A stretch of DNA of 64,000 nt from Bacillota bacterium (GTDB lineage Bacteria; Bacillota; Clostridia; Acetivibrionales; DSM-1351), in NCBI GenBank assembly GCA_023439045.1, contig JAEXOY010000030.1, positions 136,212-200,211 of the forward strand, read 5' to 3'. The notes under the pieces are model-generated. The model saw nothing but the letters and a program-made list of their open reading frames with translations, made no database searches and was not told where the DNA came from. The first letter of the stretch is position 1; the number at the start of each line of letters is the position of its first letter. Of the stretch, positions 16,499-25,447 are shown in pieces. Position numbers and translations under genes: made by a program.

Positions 16499-19400
16499 AT
16501 GAAAAGAAGAATAATGTCTGTAATTGTTTCGATAGCAGTGTTGCTTAGTTCGTTTTCTGCAACATTTGCATCAAAAGACCAGGAGGTATACAAAGATTTA
16601 AATGGTCACTGGGCTACTGAAGCGATTTATAAATGGTCTGGATACGGAGTAATAAATGGGAATAATGGTCTTTTCAGACCTAATGACTCTATAACCAGAG
16701 GAGAAATGGCTTGTATTCTTAATAATATTATGGGATATAAGGTCGCTGCAAAAAACACATTCTCAGATTTAAAAGATGGGCAGTATTATACTGACGCTTT
16801 ACTAAAGGCAAATGCAGCTGGAATCATTAATGGTAATGGCAACGGAAATGGTACACTTACTGTACGTCCTACCGATAAGCTTACTAGAGAAGAAGCTTGT
16901 GTAATTATGGCTAAAGCCTTTGCGGTTAGCGATGGAAGCATAGCCAAATCTAAATTTGCGGATTCAAAATTAGTGTCTTCATGGGCAAGAGCTTCAGTAT
17001 TTGGTATGGAAGCCAAAGGGTATGTAAAGGGGAGTAATGGTAAGTTTAATCCAAAATCAAGCATTACCAGAGCAGAAATTGTTGCAATTATTAATAATAT
17101 AGTTAAAGCATATTATACAAAGGCTGGTACATATACAGACAATGTAGCAGGGACTGCTGTTATCAAGGCACCTGATGTTACTCTAAAAGACGTAGCTATC
17201 TCAGAAAATCTGATTATTGCAGAAGGTGTTGGAGAAGGTGATGTATCACTTAATAGTGTGTCCGTTAAAGGAAATACCGTTGTAAGAGGTGGCGGTGAGA
17301 ATTCTATACATATTAATGGAAATTCAAATATAACAAGTGTAAGAATTGAAAAGGTTGGAGATAAAATAAGACTTGTAGTAGATGACGGTAACACTATAGA
17401 TGTAGAAATAGCAAAAGGTGAAGAAATAATAATAACAGGTTCTGTAGGAACTTTGGATATAGGTGCTTCTGGCGCAGTTGTATATGTGAGAGATGCGAAT
17501 ATTTCAAATGTAGCAGTTACAGGTGATAGTTCCACAATTATTGTAAATAAGGACTCAAAGTTAGGTTCGGTTTCAGTTGAAAATACAGCTAATAATACTG
17601 CTATTAAGACAGAACAGGGTGCAGTTGTAGCCTCTGTTACGGCGGCAGCAAAGACGGATATTAGTGGTAATGGAGAAATAGAAAAGGTTGTTCTCAATGA
17701 GGGTGCCAATAATTCAAGTGTCTTGACACCTAATACACAGATAACAGCAGCTCAAGGAGTATCGGGTGCAACAGCTGCTGGCGGAGTGGCTATTGAAGCG
17801 GGAAGTACAGCAACAAATAATGGTACAGGTACAGGAGCAGGTACAGGTACAGGAGCAGGCACAGGAACAGGAACAGGTACAGGAACAGGTACAGGAGCAG
17901 GCACAGGATCAGGCTCAGGCTCGGGTTCTGGCTCGGGTTCAGGCTCAGGCTCAGGCTCAGGCAACACAGACCCAGTGCCTCCTACAGAAGTTAAGCCAAC
18001 TTCTATTTCTGTAAATACTAATACATTAGCTTTAGAAGTAGGCGGTGGCACACAAACAATATCAGCAACAATTACCCCTTCAAATGCCACAAACAAAGGC
18101 ATTACTTGGTCATCAAGCGACACTGGGGTAGCAACAGTAGATAGTAATGGAGTTGTTACACCGGTAGCTGCAGGAACAGCAACTATTACAGCAACAGCAG
18201 CTGCTGATGCAAGTATAAAGGCTACAACTCAAGTTACGGTATCAAATCCAACACCTACTGACGTTAAACCGACTTCTATTTCCGTAAATACTAATGCAAT
18301 GGTTTTTGAAGTAGGTGGTGGCACACAAACAATATCAGCAACAATTACCCCTTCAAATGCCACAAACAAAGGCATTACTTGGTCATCAAGTGACAATGGG
18401 GTAGCAACAGTAGATAATAATGGAGTTGTCACACCAGTAGCTGCAGGAACAGCGACTATTACAGCAACAGCAGCTGCTGATGAAAATATAAAGGCTACAA
18501 CTCAAGTTACGGTATCAAATCCAACACCTACTGACGTTAAACCAACTTCTATTTCTCTAAATACTAATACAATGGCTTTAGAAGTAGGCGGTGGCACACA
18601 AACAATATCAGCAACAATTGCTCCTGAAAATGCTACAAACAAAGGCATTACTTGGTCATCAAGTGATACCGGGGTAGCAACAGTAGATAGTAATGGAGTT
18701 GTCACACCAGTAGCAGCAGGAACAGCGACTATTACAGCAACAGCAGCCGCTGATACAAGCATAAAAGCAACAATTCAAGTTACGGTATCAAATCCAACAC
18801 CTACTGAAGTTAAGCCAACTTCTATCTCTGTAGCTCCTAATACAATGGCTCTAGAAGTAGGCGGTGGCACACAAACAATATCAGCAACAGTTGCTCCTGA
18901 AAATGCTACAAACAAAGGCATTACTTGGTCATCAAGTGATACTGGGGTAGCAACAGTAGATAGTAATGGAGTTGTTACACCGGTAGCTGCAGGAACAGCG
19001 ACTATTACAGCAACAGCAGCTGCTGATGCAAGTATAAAGGCTACAACTCAAGTTACGGTAGCAGAAAAACCTACAAGTGCAAGCGTTGAATTCTTGCCAA
19101 ATTACGTGGCATCGTTCACAGCAAACAAAAATGAATTATCGTTTATGGTTAAAGGCACTTTAGATGGAACTATAGATACAAGCAAGCTAAAATACACGAC
19201 ATCTGAAGCAGGTGGTGCTAGTAAGGGTTTATCCGGTACATATACAAAGGTAGACTTTACTACAACACCCACAGCTGGACAGTACTATTATTTAAGCTAT
19301 ACTGGCGAAACAACCGTTTATATTAAATTGACTGATGCTGATGCTGCTGCTATAAAAGCGCTGTCTGGCTACGGAAATGATTCAGTTAACACTAATTCAA

Positions 19401-22400
19401 ATACCGACAGACTGGTTGCAGAGGATAATTGGTATCAAAATGCGAAGGGTGGCGCTAAAGGAGTTTCTATAAATTATTCTATTGCTGTTAAAAATACTGG
19501 CCGTAGCATTTCCTGTTTTTATCAGTATGATGCGAAGAATAATATGATAGGTAATTCATCTAAGGTAATTGACATGAGTTCAACTGGTAATGTACTTATT
19601 AGCTCACTAACAACATCGCTGGATTTCTGTGATGGTACATATACTCCAAATGTTTTGCCAAAAGATGGCTATATAAAGGTAGTGAATGTTACTGAAGATG
19701 TTATAAATAACGGCATTACATTAGATAATAATAACTGGGGACCAAACTCTATAGTTTTACCTTCTGAAATAATTGTAAATGAAGATGATACAAAAAAAAT
19801 ATCAGTAGCTTTTAATCCAGCATATTTAGCAGATGAAGGAATTATATGGTCAACATCTGATAGTTACTTTGCTCAAATAAATGAAAATGGTGAAGTTACT
19901 GGAAAAAGGTTGGGTCAAGTAACTATTACGGCAATTTCAAAGGTTAATCCAAAAATAAAAGCAACAACTACTGTAAAAGTATTAAAACCCGTGTCTTCTA
20001 TTACTGATTTGGAGTTTGATGGGCGAAATAATATAGCTAAATGGTATAAAGCTTCTAATCAAGCTAGTTATATAGTAACACTGTATCGAACTATAGACTA
20101 TAATACAAAAACAACACAGGTAATTGAAGGTATTACAAATTCATATGTTAACTTATCTGATAAGATGCAAGGTGCTGGTTCTTATAGTATAAAAATACAA
20201 GCAATAGGTGATGGAATAGTATATGGATATTCAAACGTCGCTAATAGTTATTCTGTAGAAAAGCTAGATCCACCAACAGGGCTGAAGTGGCAAGGAAATA
20301 CAGCAACATGGTCAGCAGTTAGCGGTGCAGATCAGTATAATGTTTACTTATATACGGAAAATTATGATCATATTCATAGCATGAGCACCACTGTCACCTA
20401 TATGGACTTTGATGGTTTCTTAAAAAATGCTGCAGCTGGAAATTATATGTTCAAAGTTGAGGCGGTAAAAAATATAACTACTTCTTCAAAAGCTTATTCG
20501 TCTGCTATGTCAGAATTAAAAAAGATTGTTACTATTTCGGTTACTCCAAATGCGATAACTTTGGAGGGAGTTGGAGACACTCAATCATTATTAGCAACAA
20601 TATTACCATCAGATGCTGCAAGCAAAGGTATTACTTGGTCATCAAGTAACACTAATATAGCAACTGTAGATAATAATGGAGTTGTTACATCGTTAGCCGT
20701 AGGAACAGCTACAGTCACAGCAACTACTGTTGCAGATAAAAATATAAAAGCGGAAATTGAAGTTAAGGTATTACCAATTAAACCAACTTCTATCTCTGTT
20801 ACTCCAAGTGCAGTTACTTTACAAGTAGGTGCAGGAACAAAAACCTTATTAGCAACAATTACACCTTTAGAGGTTATTAACAAAGGTATTACTTGGTCAT
20901 CAAGCGATACTAAGATAGCTACTGTTGATCAAAATGGAGTTGTTACTCCGGTATCAGCTGGAAAAGCTACTATAATTGTGTCATCAGCAGTAGATGTAAA
21001 TATTAACGCGACTACTGAAGTTACCGTTGACCCAAAACCAGAAGTTAAACCAACTTCTATTTCAGTTACTCCAAGTGCAATAAATTTAGAAGTAGGTGGC
21101 GAAGCAAAAACAATACTAGCAGTAATTACACCTTCAGATGCTACAAACATAGGTATTACTTGGTCATCAAGTGACACTAAGATTGCAACTGTAGATAATA
21201 ATGGCGTTGTTACTGCGGTAGCTCCAGGAACAGCAACTATTACGGCTACATCAGTAGTAGATGCAAATTTAAAAGCTACAATTGAAGTTAAGGTAGAGGA
21301 CGACTTTTTAACAAATTACATAGCAGGGTTCACAGCAAACAAAAATGAATTATCGTTTATGGTTAAAGGCACTTTAGATGGAGCTATAGATACAAGCAAG
21401 CTAAAATACACGACATCTGAAACTGGTGGTACTAGTAAGGGTTTAGACGGTACATATACAAAGGTAGACTTTACTACAACACCCACAGCTGGACAGTACT
21501 ATTATTTAAGCTTTAATGGCGAAACAACCGTATATATTAAATTGACTGATGCTGATGCTGCTGCTATAAAAGCGCTTTCTGGATACGGAAATGATTCAGT
21601 TAACATCAATTCAAATACCGACAGACTGGTTGCAGAGGATAATTGGTATCAAAATTCGAAGGGTGGCGCTAAAGGAGTTTCTATAAATAATTCTATTACT
21701 GTTAATAATACTGGCCGTAGCATTTCCTGTTTTTATCAGTATGATGCGAATAATAATATGATAGGTAATTCATCTAAGGAAATTGGCTTGAGTTCAACTG
21801 GTAATGTGCTTATTAGCTCACTAACAACATCGCTGGATTTCTATACTGGCACATATACTCCAAATGTTTTGCCGACAGATGGCTTTGTAAAAGCGGTGAC
21901 TGTTAATGAAACTGCTATATTGAATGGCATTACACTTGATAATAATAATTGGGGGCCTAATTCCATTACCTTACCGTCAGAAATAATATTAATTAATAAC
22001 GATAAAAAAACTATACCTGTAGCTTACAATCCAAATGATGCGGGGCTAGGGGTTACATGGTCAACATCGGATGTTTCCATAGTTTCTGTAAATGAAAATG
22101 GTGAAGTTACAGGGATTTATTCTGGGAGTACCACTGCGCAAGCGATTATTACGGCAACATCAAAGGGTAATGACAGAATTAAAGCAACAACTACGGTTAA
22201 AGTATTATTACCTTTAGAGAATGTAACTGAAATAAATCTAAGTGACGAAAATATTGTTAGCTGGGGTGCAGTTGAGCATGCTGATAACTACATATTAAAT
22301 GTTTATAAGGATAATATACTCTGCAATACAATTCAAAATGTTACATCAACAGCTATAGACATAAGTAGTTCTTTGAAATATGAAGGTGAGTACTATATAG

Positions 22401-23062
22401 ATGTACAGGCAATAGGTGATGGAATAACCTATGGATATTCAGAACCTACGAGTAGTAGCGCAGTTAAAAAGCTAGCTCAACCAACATCACTGAAGTGGTC
22501 TGAAAAAGTAGCAAAATGGAATTATGTTTCACGCGCATCAAGGTATACTGTTACCTTATATAGGAATGGTCAAATTGATACGGTTTATACTACAACTGGC
22601 ACTGACATGGACTTTACTAAGCTGGACTGTCCTTCGTTGAAAGAACCAGTTGCTGGGACTTATTCGTTTTCAGTGTTGGCGAAAGATTCCACATTAGGAC
22701 AAACTTCGTTTGCTAAATCGGGAGAATTCACTATTGCTCAAACAAAAGATATTTTGTTAAATATTACAACAGGTTCTGGAATAGAAGTTAAGTCGGATAC
22801 TCCAACAGATATTACTGTACATGTTGATTCTTCTTTAAGTAGTATTACTATAGATATTACAAAAGAACGTTTACAGTGGATAGTGTATTCTGTAGAGGCG
22901 GGAGAGGCTACGGGGACTGAAACTGAGGTTAGTGATGAAAAATTGACATATTCAGTAGATTTGAGTAAGTTAACCAGTAGTAACCCTGTTAAATTAGTAC
23001 TAAAGGCATGCTCCATGGATATGGGTTATATTAAATATTACGTGAATATACTAAGAAATTAA
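16499..23062 (+). CDS. Giant SLH-anchored surface protein with tandem Big_2 (Ig-like) domains
   Basis: 2187 residues. Order: signal peptide (1-25, ending FSATFAS); three SLH domains (about 30-205, each with a GHWA- or SITRAE-type core) that bind cell-wall polymer; a Val/Asn-rich beta-solenoid-like part (208-418); a Gly-Thr/Gly-Ser linker (440-489); four almost identical 91-residue Big_2 domains (499-856, core KGITWSSSDTGVATVD); a first unknown module X (~865-1080, starting near ASFTANKNELSFMVKG); a divergent Big_2 and two fibronectin-III-like segments; three more Big_2 domains; a second copy of X, again with divergent Big_2 and FN3-like segments; and a unique C-terminal ~110 residues. No catalytic domain or sortase signal is seen. 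Likely adhesin or S-layer-associated scaffold. AAGGAGGAAC precedes the ATG; the gene is monocistronic between two terminators. Confidence 0.88.
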   Translation: MKRRIMSVIVSIAVLLSSFSATFASKDQEVYKDLNGHWATEAIYKWSGYGVINGNNGLFRPNDSITRGEMACILNNIMGYKVAAKNTFSDLKDGQYYTDALLKANAAGIINGNGNGNGTLTVRPTDKLTREEACVIMAKAFAVSDGSIAKSKFADSKLVSSWARASVFGMEAKGYVKGSNGKFNPKSSITRAEIVAIINNIVKAYYTKAGTYTDNVAGTAVIKAPDVTLKDVAISENLIIAEGVGEGDVSLNSVSVKGNTVVRGGGENSIHINGNSNITSVRIEKVGDKIRLVVDDGNTIDVEIAKGEEIIITGSVGTLDIGASGAVVYVRDANISNVAVTGDSSTIIVNKDSKLGSVSVENTANNTAIKTEQGAVVASVTAAAKTDISGNGEIEKVVLNEGANNSSVLTPNTQITAAQGVSGATAAGGVAIEAGSTATNNGTGTGAGTGTGAGTGTGTGTGTGTGAGTGSGSGSGSGSGSGSGSGSGNTDPVPPTEVKPTSISVNTNTLALEVGGGTQTISATITPSNATNKGITWSSSDTGVATVDSNGVVTPVAAGTATITATAAADASIKATTQVTVSNPTPTDVKPTSISVNTNAMVFEVGGGTQTISATITPSNATNKGITWSSSDNGVATVDNNGVVTPVAAGTATITATAAADENIKATTQVTVSNPTPTDVKPTSISLNTNTMALEVGGGTQTISATIAPENATNKGITWSSSDTGVATVDSNGVVTPVAAGTATITATAAADTSIKATIQVTVSNPTPTEVKPTSISVAPNTMALEVGGGTQTISATVAPENATNKGITWSSSDTGVATVDSNGVVTPVAAGTATITATAAADASIKATTQVTVAEKPTSASVEFLPNYVASFTANKNELSFMVKGTLDGTIDTSKLKYTTSEAGGASKGLSGTYTKVDFTTTPTAGQYYYLSYTGETTVYIKLTDADAAAIKALSGYGNDSVNTNSNTDRLVAEDNWYQNAKGGAKGVSINYSIAVKNTGRSISCFYQYDAKNNMIGNSSKVIDMSSTGNVLISSLTTSLDFCDGTYTPNVLPKDGYIKVVNVTEDVINNGITLDNNNWGPNSIVLPSEIIVNEDDTKKISVAFNPAYLADEGIIWSTSDSYFAQINENGEVTGKRLGQVTITAISKVNPKIKATTTVKVLKPVSSITDLEFDGRNNIAKWYKASNQASYIVTLYRTIDYNTKTTQVIEGITNSYVNLSDKMQGAGSYSIKIQAIGDGIVYGYSNVANSYSVEKLDPPTGLKWQGNTATWSAVSGADQYNVYLYTENYDHIHSMSTTVTYMDFDGFLKNAAAGNYMFKVEAVKNITTSSKAYSSAMSELKKIVTISVTPNAITLEGVGDTQSLLATILPSDAASKGITWSSSNTNIATVDNNGVVTSLAVGTATVTATTVADKNIKAEIEVKVLPIKPTSISVTPSAVTLQVGAGTKTLLATITPLEVINKGITWSSSDTKIATVDQNGVVTPVSAGKATIIVSSAVDVNINATTEVTVDPKPEVKPTSISVTPSAINLEVGGEAKTILAVITPSDATNIGITWSSSDTKIATVDNNGVVTAVAPGTATITATSVVDANLKATIEVKVEDDFLTNYIAGFTANKNELSFMVKGTLDGAIDTSKLKYTTSETGGTSKGLDGTYTKVDFTTTPTAGQYYYLSFNGETTVYIKLTDADAAAIKALSGYGNDSVNINSNTDRLVAEDNWYQNSKGGAKGVSINNSITVNNTGRSISCFYQYDANNNMIGNSSKEIGLSSTGNVLISSLTTSLDFYTGTYTPNVLPTDGFVKAVTVNETAILNGITLDNNNWGPNSITLPSEIILINNDKKTIPVAYNPNDAGLGVTWSTSDVSIVSVNENGEVTGIYSGSTTAQAIITATSKGNDRIKATTTVKVLLPLENVTEINLSDENIVSWGAVEHADNYILNVYKDNILCNTIQNVTSTAIDISSSLKYEGEYYIDVQAIGDGITYGYSEPTSSSAVKKLAQPTSLKWSEKVAKWNYVSRASRYTVTLYRNGQIDTVYTTTGTDMDFTKLDCPSLKEPVAGTYSFSVLAKDSTLGQTSFAKSGEFTIAQTKDILLNITTGSGIEVKSDTPTDITVHVDSSLSSITIDITKERLQWIVYSVEAGEATGTETEVSDEKLTYSVDLSKLTSSNPVKLVLKACSMDMGYIKYYVNILRN
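17822..17962 (+). repeat. Hexamer minisatellite encoding the Gly-Thr / Gly-Ser linker
   Basis: Repeats of ACAGGT/ACAGGA/GCAGGT, then TCAGGC/TCGGGT, encode GT/GA and then GS dipeptides. The unit is 6 bp, so copy-number change would vary linker length without breaking the frame. Confidence 0.9.
17993..19066 (+). repeat. Four 273-bp tandem repeats encoding Big_2 domains
   Basis: The codons for KPTSIS recur at 17993, 18266, 18539 and 18812, exactly 273 bp apart. Copies are highly similar at the DNA level, indicating recent duplication or gene conversion. Confidence 0.92.
19090..21965 (+). repeat. Long intragenic duplication of module X (about 19090-19760 and 21301-21965)
   Basis: The stretch from about 19108 (codons for FTANKNELSFMVKGTLDG) to about 19760 is repeated from about 21331 to 21965 with few differences, about 2.2 kb apart; similarity continues more weakly through the following Big_2 and FN3-like parts. 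The first 30 or so bases of each copy are divergent. Confidence 0.85.
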
Positions 23063-23102
23063 TATTAACATGATGTATTTGAGGAATACAAAATAGTTTG
23101 AC

Positions 23103-23150
23103 AACCTACCTTTTCATCTTATTAGGGGATGAAAAGGTAGGTTTCTTTAT
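23103..23150 (+). terminator. Intrinsic terminator after the giant surface protein gene
   Basis: A perfect 16-bp stem, AACCTACCTTTTCATC (23103-23118) with GATGAAAAGGTAGGTT (23128-23143), 9-base loop, then a T-rich tail. Confidence 0.88.
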
Positions 23151-23159
23151 TTATACTAC

Positions 23160-23196
23160 ACACAAAACACAAACAAATATGGTATATTATGTTTGT
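23160..23196 (+). promoter_or_regulatory. Candidate response-regulator site upstream of the two-component genes
   Basis: ACACAAAACACAAAC at 23160-23174 is shared with sites upstream of the solute-binding gene (25371) and, in part, the permease genes (27922). ACAAAC (23169-23174) also pairs as an inverted repeat with GTTTGT (23191-23196). Binding by the adjacent response regulator is inference. Confidence 0.4.
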
Positions 23197-23254
23197 AGAA
23201 TGCCACTCTTCGAGTAAAATAAGCATAGCCATAATAAAGTGTAGGTGATTTCAT

Positions 23255-23920
23255 ATGAAACGAATTTTAGCTGTTGAAGATGACTTGGACATACAAGAAT
23301 TACTCAAAAACTTTTTACAAGAGGCAGGTTATAATGTCATATTGGCAAGTGATGGAGTAGAAGCACTATCACTATTTCATGGTGGGGTGTTTGATCTGGT
23401 ACTATTAGATATTATGCTACCAAAAATAGATGGGTTTGGAGTATGTGAATTGATTCGAAAAGAATCAAATCTTCCTATTCTGATGTTGACTGCATTAGAC
23501 AGCGAGGAAGATCAAATTAAGGGCTTTGATTTAAAAATCGATGATTACATCACTAAGCCATTTTCTATGCAAATTCTACTAAGGAAAATTTCAGCAGTAT
23601 TAAGAAGAGTTACTGATATAGATGAACACAAGCTTACATATGGAAAAATAACATTGGATTTAGATGGCTATCACAGCTATGTTGATGGCAAGCTAATTGA
23701 GCTGACACAGAGAGAGTTTGAAGTTTTGAGAGAGCTCTTAACTCATCAGGGAAAAGTGATAACCCGACAAATGTTTTTAAATAGACTATGGCAATTTGAT
23801 TTTTATGGAGATGAGCGTGTTGTTGACACTCATGTAAAAAATCTTCGCAAAAAATTAGGTGTTGATTATATTGAAACCATAAGAGGGGTGGGATACCGCA
23901 TTGATAAAGAGAATCCGTAA
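23255..23920 (+). CDS. OmpR/PhoB-family response regulator
   Basis: 221 residues. Receiver domain (1-~120) with acidic pair EDD (8-10), phosphoacceptor Asp52 in LLDIMLPK and the conserved lysine in DDYITKPFS; winged-helix DNA-binding domain from ~128 with LTQREFEVLRELLTHQG and VVDTHVKNLRKKLG, ending GVGYRI. Overlaps the downstream histidine kinase by 20 bases, so the pair is co-translated. Related sequence motifs upstream of this gene and of the two following transport units suggest that it governs the locus and itself. Confidence 0.92.
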   Translation: MKRILAVEDDLDIQELLKNFLQEAGYNVILASDGVEALSLFHGGVFDLVLLDIMLPKIDGFGVCELIRKESNLPILMLTALDSEEDQIKGFDLKIDDYITKPFSMQILLRKISAVLRRVTDIDEHKLTYGKITLDLDGYHSYVDGKLIELTQREFEVLRELLTHQGKVITRQMFLNRLWQFDFYGDERVVDTHVKNLRKKLGVDYIETIRGVGYRIDKENP

Positions 23921-25358
23921 AAGTCTTACAATAAAGATATTTCTCATTACAAGTTTGTTGCTTATTTTATCTTGTGCACTTACCTATGGGTTTATTGCTT
24001 ATTATGTGCCAGTAACTTATACAAATAATATCAGTGATGAACTTATTAAGAATTCTATTAAATTAAAAGAACAACTCAGCGAGACCACACTTCAGCTTTG
24101 TGGACCTTTAATTGATAACTTTGTGCTAACAAACCAGGCAAAAGTAGAAGTTCTTAACGAAAGTAAAAATCCGGTATATTTGAATACTAAAGTAGAGAGT
24201 GGAGATAATAATTTTGTAGTAAAAAGTAATCTTATATCAGCAACTGAAATAATGGAGAATATACATTTTACAGATTCTACTTCAATGTCATTATCTCAAG
24301 CATATCCGTTCTACTTTTCTGATAGAAATGAACAATATACTTTAGTGGTTTCAGGCAACATGAGAAGTATCAATAAGGTAATAGAAGCGATGAAACTTAT
24401 TGTGCCATGGTTGGCTATTGCAATTTTGGTAATTTCTTTACTCGGTGCTCTAATTTATTCACGGTTTGTAACTCGTCCGATTGTAAAGATTAGTAGAATT
24501 TCTGCAAAAATGTCAAAGCTTGAATTTGATTTGTCCTGTGAGGTGGGGAGAAAGGATGAAATCGGAGTATTGGCAAATAGTTTGAATGAACTATCTCAAA
24601 AACTATCTACTACTTTAGAGGAATTACAAGAAGCTAATGAAGCCCTAAGAGAAGACATTGAAAGAGAACGTGAATTGGAGTGTAAGCGCTTGGATTTCTT
24701 TACTGCTGTTTCTCATGAACTTAAAACACCAATCACAGTAATAGAAGGACAACTAGAGGGCATGCTCCATAATGTAGGTGATTTTTGTGATAGAGACAAG
24801 TATCTGGCTCGTTCGATGGATGTTGCTAAAAAAATGGAGGCAATGGTTCAGGAAATTTTGACTGTATCCCGCATGGACTCCTCCAAATTTACATTGCAAA
24901 GAAAAATATTCGACTTTTCAAGACTTGTTCGAACGCAAATTGAGGATTATACCCAATTGATAGTACAAAAGAAATTGATATTACAACAAAACGTCCAAAA
25001 TGATATTTATATTATTGGTGACAAGTTACTATTGCAAAAGGTCATAGCAAACCTAATATCCAATGCAGTGCATTATTCTGAGGCGGGTGAGAGTGTCTTT
25101 GTTGAGTCACATAAAAAAGAACATGAAGTTGAATTTAGTGTACTCAATACTGGTGCACATATTCCAGAGGATGCATTACCACGGCTGTTTGAGGCCTTTT
25201 ACAGAGTTGAAAAATCAAGAAATCGCCAGACCGGGGGGAGTGGGCTCGGATTATACATTGTTAAACGCATTCTAGATCAACATGATGCTAAATATAAAAT
25301 AGAAAATGATGAAAGAGGAGTGAGGTTTACCTTTATTCTGCCAAGTTTGGAAAGATAA
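23901..25358 (+). CDS. Sensor histidine kinase
   Basis: 485 residues, TTG start at 23901 inside the regulator gene, preceded by a G-rich site. Two membrane segments (about 10-32 and 165-187) bracket an extracellular sensor of ~130 residues; HAMP linker after the second; dimerisation/phosphoacceptor domain FFTAVSHELKTP with His272; ATPase with N-box NLISNAVHYSE and G-box GGSGLGLYIVKRI. It is a membrane sensor for the partner regulator. The ligand is unknown; the genes downstream suggest an extracellular carbohydrate-like solute or cell-surface stress. An atypical G1-like PEDALPRLFEAFYRVEKS segment is normal for the family. Confidence 0.92.
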   Translation: MIKRIRKSLTIKIFLITSLLLILSCALTYGFIAYYVPVTYTNNISDELIKNSIKLKEQLSETTLQLCGPLIDNFVLTNQAKVEVLNESKNPVYLNTKVESGDNNFVVKSNLISATEIMENIHFTDSTSMSLSQAYPFYFSDRNEQYTLVVSGNMRSINKVIEAMKLIVPWLAIAILVISLLGALIYSRFVTRPIVKISRISAKMSKLEFDLSCEVGRKDEIGVLANSLNELSQKLSTTLEELQEANEALREDIERERELECKRLDFFTAVSHELKTPITVIEGQLEGMLHNVGDFCDRDKYLARSMDVAKKMEAMVQEILTVSRMDSSKFTLQRKIFDFSRLVRTQIEDYTQLIVQKKLILQQNVQNDIYIIGDKLLLQKVIANLISNAVHYSEAGESVFVESHKKEHEVEFSVLNTGAHIPEDALPRLFEAFYRVEKSRNRQTGGSGLGLYIVKRILDQHDAKYKIENDERGVRFTFILPSLER

Positions 25359-25370
25359 ATAAAACTTCAT

Positions 25371-25394
25371 ACAAAACACAAACCTATCACAAAT
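25371..25394 (+). promoter_or_regulatory. Candidate operator: CACAAAC / CACAAAT direct repeat, 11-bp spacing
   Basis: CACAAAC (25377-25383) and CACAAAT (25388-25394) start 11 bp apart, the usual half-site spacing for OmpR/PhoB-type regulators. It lies between the kinase gene and the propeller/solute-binding gene. The preceding ACAAAA is shared with the other candidate sites. Confidence 0.45.
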
Positions 25395-25407
25395 TAAATA
25401 CATATTG

Positions 25408-25447
25408 CTTTGCTAATATAAAGAAAAAATTAGCAAAGGAGACAGTA
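25408..25447 (+). promoter_or_regulatory. Leader hairpin that buries the ribosome site of the propeller/solute-binding gene
   Basis: CTTTGCTAAT (25408-25417) pairs perfectly with ATTAGCAAAG (25429-25438) around an 11-base loop. The right arm overlaps the AAAGGAG ribosome site (25435-25441) of the ATG at 25447. No T-run follows, so it is not a terminator. Confidence 0.55.

Noticed and set aside
17752..18123. Minus-strand reading frame rich in Pro-Glu/Pro-Val dipeptides
   Set aside because: It is the antisense shadow of the Gly-Thr/Gly-Ser hexamer linker in the giant surface gene; no ribosome site and the sense frame is clearly coding.
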